DNA of 64,000 nt. It comes from Lineus longissimus (taxonomy: Eukaryota > Nemertea > Pilidiophora > Heteronemertea > Lineidae). The position numbers and the translations under genes are program-made. The DNA lies in contig NC_088319.1 of assembly GCF_910592395.1 (NCBI RefSeq), positions 6,324,001-6,388,000 of the forward strand, written 5' to 3'. The notes under the pieces are model-generated. The model was not told the origin of the DNA and made no database searches. It saw only the letters and a list, made by a program, of their open reading frames with translations. Below, piece after piece: positions 57,558 through 64,000 of this stretch (position 1 is the stretch's first letter; each line of letters starts with the position of its first letter).

Positions 57558-59003
57558 CTTGACGTGACTATCCAGCATACATGCAATATCATACATGAAA
57601 TAGACGTTGGTTTCCCCATGTCTTCTCAGCAACTCCTGGATGAGATACACTGGGTAGGCCAACCTGCAAAACATGAGTGTCATGAAAATAAGAAAATACA
57701 CTATATACATACATGATTGGTAAATTTCATACAGACACTAGCAGACACAAGACACATTTTATACAGACACAAGTTATCAGATTAGTTTTTCATCATCGTT
57801 ATAATTTCCTCTGAATGATTTTGGTAACAAGCCATCCGCACTCCCACGTTATTCATAAAGTGGAGTGTACCCAGCTTCCTTCGCCTGATGCCTGATGGTG
57901 AGCCTGCCTTGTCACCAAGCAAGGAGATAAGCCAGAACATATTACTGCATCAAAAGTAATGAAGCAATGCCTCAACACCAATTTTAAAAATTGACAACAT
58001 GCTTTCATGTGAACTTCACAACAGAGCAAATTTCCTCATCAATTGTCATACGTTTCACCATGCTTCAAGCTGAACATGAGCTGAGGAAAGTCATGTCTAC
58101 AAGCTGCACCAAAAACAGCAGTTTCATCCAGTTTTGCGTGCCTTCCTTTGGAGCGCATACTGCCAGCTTTGAAATCACTGCAATCCTGAAAAAAATACAA
58201 ATGCATCAATTTTGACATCCACCAATGGTTTCCGCGAGTTCAGGAGTGTGCAATGTGAACAAGGGACTCGACTTCTGACCTCCTTCCTTAGCCGGATGTC
58301 AAGTATTATTGTACCTTTAAGCTCATTATTATCAATTTAGACATCAAATTTGCCACCATCTCTCCAATGCCAATTGTGAATGAAAACAGCCTCACAAATG
58401 CTGCCTAATTAGGGCTACTGTATTATAGGTCAAGTGCCCAATATGACACGTGACCAGGGTACATACCACTTCCTTTGACGGTTGAGCCTTTGAATTTGCA
58501 GCCACAAATTTATCTACACCACTTTGGTTAATGAAGTAGAGGTCATGTTTTGGTTTAGCCACACTGCTGCCAGATGACTTCTTCCTTTACAAGACCCATA
58601 TTTGCATCCATGGAAATGATTCGTTGGTACTCATTTTTCTAAAAACATTCAAAGAAATTCATGCTCAAATATCATCATCTGCAGCACCATGATCATCACT
58701 GCCAGAACCATCATCTTCAAAACTTACAATGTAACTGTTTGAGCTTTGATTACAGAACAACTGAACAACATACAGAACATCATTTCCATCAATTTTTGCT
58801 AACCGAGTTCATTTGGATTGAAACGTGACAGATTTGGGACACAAAGAGTCTGCTAAAAGAGCTCTTCTTACCTGTGGGCATGCTGGACACTTTGAGTACT
58901 CAATCCCTGAACACAATGGAGCTAGTGTTTCCATTTGATGGATAAAATAACGATACTCCTCAAAAGACTCGTTAATCAACACCTTATAGATGTCTTGGAA
59001 AAC
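57558..59003 (-). pseudogene. KDZ (Kyakuja-Dileera-Zisupton) transposase-like gene, four exons
   Basis: Exons 59003..58872, 58638..58467, 58185..58052 and 57663..57558 with good splice sites; the junctions are in phase 0, 0 and 2. Exon 1: 'ESFEEYRYFIHQM' and 'KCPACPQ'. Exon 2: 'RIISMDANMGLV', the first catalytic-type Asp of KDZ proteins, and 'VAKPKHDLYFINQSGVDKFV'. Exon 3: 'DETAVFGAACRHDFPQLMF'. Exon 4: 'YFMYDIACMLDSHVK', the second Asp block. Exon 2 has one extra base (172 nt instead of 171, near 58588), so it is frameshifted. The third catalytic block (DGE...E) that should follow is not found. Family assignment rests on motif order recalled from KDZ proteins. Confidence 0.65.
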
Positions 59004-60830
59004 CTGTAAAATAGTAGGTTAATACTTCTTCAATGCCCAAAAAATGAATACAATAAGGAAAATTCAAATAATGATTTAAAATAAATAAGTCCAGGATGTA
59101 TTGATCACACAAAATGGTCAAGAAATAATGTAACAAACTCCATCTGGGTTGTTGTGAGTGTGACCAGAGTCACTAGAATTGAATTATAGAAATGTAACAG
59201 GAGCACAGAATACATCAGTAATCAAGAAAACAGAACATTTATGAGACCTAAATCATCTTTAACCCCTTGAACCCCGGCCTCCCAGACATCATGCCAGACA
59301 CAAGTGTACCCCCCACCCCGGCCCCCCGGACCAAATTCACAAAAATAGTAAAAAGTGTCTAAAACATTTATTCTTGGACAGATATTAATGGTATGAAATA
59401 AGCGGTATTGATAAGCTGTACTCTCTTGCAGCTATAAAACTTGGTTTGGATTGCTGCCTTAGGCCCTGTCTTAGCCTGAAGTTAGTATAACCACCCCTTC
59501 CATTTTTTGGTCATTTTGCCACATTTTTTTCTGGTTCAACCTGTTATTTCAGCCATAGCCACGACATCTACCATATGTATGATGAACCAAAATCATCTAC
59601 GAAGTGCTCTCTTGCATTAGCTTTCATTACCGCAGTCAAACTTGCATTCCAAGTCATTTTAGCCCCCAAAGTCTCCGCCATTCCACTTTTTGGACCTGAG
59701 TTGAGGAGTCCATATTTCCCTGGTCATTTTGCCGAAAATTTGAGTCAAATCGGTCCAGAATGGACTGAACTACATGGCCGCAGAATAAGTGCTTCATCGT
59801 CTCACCAATAGAGAACACTACTAGTTAAGGGATATAAATTAACAAAAATCCCTACAAAGACCGCGTAAATGTTATCTCGGACATACAAGATATATATCTC
59901 GTACCGCTTCCTGAGGCTAACAGATTAACAAAAATATCGTTGTGTATAGCGTAACAAAGGCAGAATCAGGTGTCGCAGTGCTATTTTTAGGAATGTCTAA
60001 CGTCAGGGATGCAGCCGTGGGGGATCAGGGGGGTTCGAACCAACCCCAGCTTGAGAAGAGGATCCGCTGAGGACAGTCAAAAATACTTTTCTACTGAGTT
60101 TTGTAACAGCATGATTCTATCCAAATGGGCCATTGTACGATAGAGTGACCTTAAACAGTCCTTCGTAACTGAGAGTGCTGACCTGCCAGATTTCGGTCTC
60201 ATGTTCACGGGCTTAGCGCCTTCGTTGCTCAAGAAATAGGCGATATCGCATCAGGCTACGCCCCTGAACGTTCACGTGATACATGGTCTATGTTATTTTC
60301 GAATTGGTCAATCACTGTGCATGAGGTGACCTGTGACAAGACATCACATGGAAATAATTAATGCGATGACAGGGTTTACTTTAATCGGCCTGGCAAATAT
60401 TGAAACGCCTCCATATTTGAGGCCACAATTCATGAATTACCTCTTTTGGCAGAAGGGCAGGCACGCCGGTCTAAGTCAATCAATGAATGTGAAATTTTGA
60501 ATTTATGGTTAGGGCCAGGGGCGGCCTGCCCGCCCGGCAAGCGCGGCCACACAGGGTAGGCTAGGCCTAGGGGGTTACATCAAAAAATGCGACAATTACT
60601 GACATGTCAATGATGACAAATAATGATGAAGATGTCCACGCATCGGGCATTTACATACATTTACGGCAGCAGCATGGGGATGCATCTCATTTATCAATAC
60701 AGGTGGTAGGCCTAGCTAGGCACGTGCCCTGCTGGGCCTGGGCCGGGGCTGGGCGACGGCCATGCTTTTTTCTCAGATCGATTTAGGTGACAAAAAACAA
60801 CACCTTTGGCGACCATCTGGCTATACTTAC
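59004..60830. other. No confirmed exon
   Basis: Possible intron of the minus-strand gene. Open frames (59575..59811, 60604..60786, plus) show no family resemblance. A pyrimidine-rich 'ccccggcctcccag' patch is at 59271..59330. Confidence 0.3.
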
Positions 60831-61045
60831 CACCAAATTCCATGGTCAGGATATTTGATGCGGTCCTAACTATGACATGGTCTACGTTTCATAGCCTACC
60901 GGTACTTCAAACCGTAAATAGCAATGGAATTGAGCAAATCTGAAATACTACAACACCATCCGATAAATCGAATGTCGCACGTTCTGTATCCCGCGAGATC
61001 TCGAAACTACTGCGCACAGGCGCGAGAAATTATATAATAGCTCAA
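60831..61045 (-). promoter_or_regulatory. Promoter-like stretch and candidate first exon (minus)
   Basis: Minus strand: TATATAA-like box at about 61037..61031, a CG-rich 'cgcgcctgtgcgcag' and 'gagatctcgcggga', then ATG at about 60844 coding M-E-F-G to a strong donor (GGTG|GTAAGTAT, about 60832). Could begin the KDZ-like gene ~1.8 kb downstream. The join is untested. Confidence 0.3.
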
Positions 61046-61879
61046 TTGCCCCCTACCCCTTCAGCTCAGGCCCCTTCGACTAACTACCTCCACCCCCCCC
61101 CCCCCCCAAATGTAAAATGATATCGAATCCCGGTGTAGTCGGGGTTTGTTTGTCAGTCAAGGGGGCAACGGAACGGAGGGGGGGTCTCTAAGTTTCACGT
61201 GCCTGTGCTGCTGTTTTAGTAGCGGCAGAGGCAGTGGCTAAAAAAGTAGCACGAGAAACGAGGATGAGCTGATATAGTTCCCCAGTAAAATGGGTTGCCG
61301 CAAATATTGACAACTTTAAAACTGTCGAAAACTTGCGTGAAGATTAATCAGAATAATTGAAGAGTCATGAAACTATATGATCACTACAAACCTAATGCAA
61401 ATCTAAAACATTCATACGTGCTGGTTTTGCGAATTGATGGATACCTTTGTCACTCTGACGTCTCGCATAACTTAAAAGATACTTCGTTGCGTGCGCATCA
61501 AAATCCCCAACAGAGGATGGCGTGACGCGACAATGTCAACGTCGCAAGATCATTGTTGGTTTCACTTGGATACCATGAGTTTTTCGCAGATGCACATCCC
61601 GGTAAGCATCATTATGATATCTAGAGAAATATCAACAGGAGACCGGTTTTTCGCAGATTTTCTCGATGAAACCATGTTGAAAATATACGTGGTTGCGCAC
61701 GCAGCGTATTTACAAATTTACAAATTTTCAGATATCCATCTATAGTTCATCATTATCCCACTGTAGCGCAATGTCTGTTTAGTCCCACCCCTAGCTGAAA
61801 GGTGGGGCAGCCTGATTTGGATCGTGGGATATGTACGTTATAAGCCACTAATACCAATCGTAGATATACCACTATTGTT
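61046..61879. other. No gene; poly-C tract
   Basis: A C-run of about 18 lies near 61089..61106. The frame at 61491..61745 has no family resemblance. Confidence 0.35.
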
Positions 61880-62130
61880 TGCGGAGAATGCACTGAACAT
61901 AGGGAGTTATGTGTACTAAATTTTAAGTTCATAGCTTTTTGAGTTAGGAAACGTGCCATAGTTACACTCAAACGGCCTATTTACGCCATTTGACCTCTGT
62001 GACCTTGACAATTTGGCCAAATGAAAAACCCGTATGATATGTGATGTATCCTTGCTAGTAGAACTTACCATACAATTTTTATCGAAAACGGGTCACTTCT
62101 AAGAGAGACAAGCCTATCAGCGTCAGGTTC
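61880..62130 (-). repeat. Module-family repeat fragment plus R2 words
   Basis: 'ggaaacgtgccatagttaca', 'acgccatttgacctctgtga' and 'acgggtcacttctaagagag' match the older modules at 10800..11040. 'acaagcctatcagcgtc' matches 18088..18106. Confidence 0.65.
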
Positions 62131-63189
62131 ACAATGGGATTGGTTAGACCACAGACCACTGAAACGTAGGTAATATCGATGGCAACAGCCCAAGTGAGGT
62201 CAAAAGGACAATCCAACAGAGCAACTCCCTTCTTAAACCCCAATGTCATGTCATGAAGTTGTCAGAAAATGTGTTTTATGATGTACTTTATACTTCGTTT
62301 GTGGCTACTTAAAGAGTAAGTAGATTAGAGCCACACTGCTGTCTATAAATTTTGTAGTGTATGATGTCAAAAATACTGTCGAGTCCCTCAGGAGCTGTTC
62401 CGCATCCCTAGCATCATGGGGAAATCAAAGAGTGGCAGTAAAACCCCCTTATTTGTTTTACGATGCATAGTGCCAGTACTGATACATGTATCTTATTACT
62501 GAGGAGGAGTTGCCACTTTACAGATGGCAGCAATTTTAGGGAAAAGTGAAAATCATTCTCTGAGGCTACCCCGATTAACTACTCATGACATGAGCTGTTC
62601 GGTGTTCCAAATCACTACTATTTCATTGTTGTAGGGTAGACATGGTAGAGTCCATCAATCTAACTTCAGTAGTGAAATTAGCTGAAGTCCCCTGAAGCAT
62701 ACCTCAAAACTGGCCTGCAGCTAAGCCAACTTCCATTTTTGATATACTATTGGCATATTGCCAAATGCCAGGTATGAATTGAACCAACACGGATCTAAAT
62801 ATACAAAGGTATCATGACCTTCAAAATGGTGGACGAACCAGAAAATGTAAACAGAGAGATTTCGACATGGAAATTGTCAACAAAAATACCTTTACGGACT
62901 TCTCTTGCAAAAGATTAGATGCATACTTTAAAACATGGGGATGACGAAAGTATAGTTGTGATTAAAAATAAAAGCAATTTGATGGACCAAAACGCAAGTC
63001 GTTTTAATATCTTTGATTCAAATTTACCGTCTCGAAAACTTAGTAGGCGGCCCGCACTCATGGAAGTATTCATACAAAAACAATGACGCAACACTCTAAA
63101 AGAAAACGTCGAAATTATCTTCAAAAATAAGAAATAAATTGCAATAAACATATAAGACTTTGATCACGTTCTATTTTACAATTCGGCAT
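62131..63189. other. No gene seen
   Basis: AT-rich; short minus-strand frame 62915..63151 without family resemblance. Confidence 0.35.
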
Positions 63190-63612
63190 TCTAAAAGAGA
63201 AAGGTCCTAATTCATGAAGTGAATATACTAGTACTCTCAACAATGTGGATATATTTTCGTCATTCCTGCATAACAGTTCAACAGTCAACGTCCAACGACA
63301 ATCCAACTCGACAAATAGTAATATCAATGCAAATCAAATACATTAAAAACCTTTTATTTGATTTTAAAAGCAGTTATAGAGTAAACGGACATCACCCAAA
63401 ATATCCACGAAATAAACGGACTAATGACCACAAAAACACTTTTTCTCAAAAAAACAGCAATTCATATGAAATAAATCTGATGAGAGACAAAACTGCATAC
63501 AAATTTTAAAGCTAGGCTATGAAAAACAAGAAGACCAGTAATGAGAGATTTCAAGGAGAAAATCGACAGAAAACACATATTTAGAGGCAACAATAAGGAT
63601 CACATTGTGAAC
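63190..63612 (+). repeat. Dispersed repeat R3, copy 2
   Basis: Diverged match to 24085..24510 in the same orientation and word order. Confidence 0.65.
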
Positions 63613-63784
63613 CAATATCACACTTTTTAGCTTTGATTGCAGCAGCAGTAAACAGTAGGTGTAATACCCTTATGGCAAAAGTGTCCAGTTATTGAAACAA
63701 CCTAAATTTTTAAAATGCCTAAAATGGCTGATAAACTAATTTTTTTGAATTTAAAAAAAACACCCTATATTTTCTTCTGATAAA

Positions 63785-63835
63785 CCAGGTTGTTTTAATA
63801 AAAGTGAGGTTTCGGAAAGAAACCAGGTTTTATGC
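63785..63835. repeat. GAAACCAGGTTTT-type words
   Basis: 'ataaaccaggttgttttaat' and 'gaaaccaggttttatg' resemble the array at 2895..3159 and 4303..4545. Confidence 0.45.
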
Positions 63836-63843
63836 CCTAAATT

Positions 63844-64000
63844 CTAAAATACCTTGGTACCGTAAAGTCAACTTTTAAATGGAAAATGCATAAGCCCCGT
63901 TCTGAGAGCGGAGTGTTTTGGACACGCAACCAAGATGCTCTACCAAAGTTCCCTCGGGTTGCACTAAAATGTGGAAACCATGCACACGTCACGTCAAAGG
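63844..64000 (+). repeat. Dispersed repeat R4, copy 2 (runs off window)
   Basis: Inverted match to 44405..44555, starting 'ttctaaaataccttggtacc'. Here no BEL element is adjacent, so it shows what lies on the other side of that junction in a related copy. Confidence 0.75.

Noticed and set aside
57372-57566. Plus-strand open frame of ~60 codons between KDZ exons
   Set aside because: Both strands are open here; no start, splice or family support.
60025-60045. ggggttcgaaccaacccc as a tRNA B-box
   Set aside because: No A-box, acceptor stem or anticodon arm at the right spacing.

Overview
The window is metazoan nuclear DNA and is dominated by transposable elements. The evidence is short exons with GT/AG introns, rhodopsin-family GPCR genes, BEL/Pao and LINE retroelements, pogo-like and KDZ-like transposase genes, microsatellites, minisatellites and CRE/NRF1-type promoter motifs. 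AGGCCTA words and large repeats built from 'aggtcacagaggtcaaa' modules suggest a marine invertebrate (invertebrate deuterostome or lophotrochozoan). I cannot name the species from sequence alone.

Layout. 0-3 kb: a two-exon class A GPCR. 3-12 kb: two copies of a ~1.14-kb non-autonomous element with an end hairpin and a TCG tract, interleaved with two decayed GPCR fragments. 12.6-18 kb: a decayed unknown coding region, a 209-bp tandem duplication, a broken pogo-like transposase and a broken SGNH-hydrolase-like gene. 18-26 kb: mostly repeats, with two NRF1-bearing, CpG-containing stretches and an isolated short ORF. 27-28 kb: an intact 345-aa single-exon GPCR, apparently the relative of the decayed fragments. 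29.6-31.4 kb: a LINE ORF1-like remnant cut by a third copy of the TCG element. 31.8-32.4 kb: two convergent decayed reading frames (an acidic 'FEPEY' protein and a THAP zinc finger), each with a CRE upstream. 32.6-35.2 kb: a large foldback element with ~0.85-kb inverted arms, itself hit by a LINE fragment. 35.4-41 kb: an I-like LINE split by a 2051-bp pogo-like transposon with 77-bp terminal inverted repeats and a TA duplication. 41.3-42.5 kb: a second foldback-like structure with minisatellite arms. 43.7-44.2 kb: a 47-bp minisatellite. 44.6-51.5 kb: a BEL/Pao element on the minus strand with 691-bp LTRs and no integrase core. 52.7-53.6 kb: two exons of a zinc-ribbon gene. 54.4-55.2 kb: an 88-bp satellite with a 352-bp higher-order unit. 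55.9-59.0 kb: minus-strand exons, four of which form a KDZ transposase-like gene. 59-64 kb: mostly repeats, with one promoter-like stretch near 61 kb.

How the parts relate. Few host genes are intact: GPCR A, GPCR B and probably the zinc-ribbon gene. Most of the rest is layered transposon history. Elements sit inside elements (pogo in LINE, LINE in foldback, TCG element in LINE, in a minisatellite and in its own older relative), so relative ages can be read. Pieces of GPCR B, including its 3' UTR, recur at 8.7-9.3, 11.4-11.7 and 41.0-41.1 kb, which points to a duplicating receptor family broken up by repeats. All similarities come from reading the sequence by eye; no search or alignment was run.
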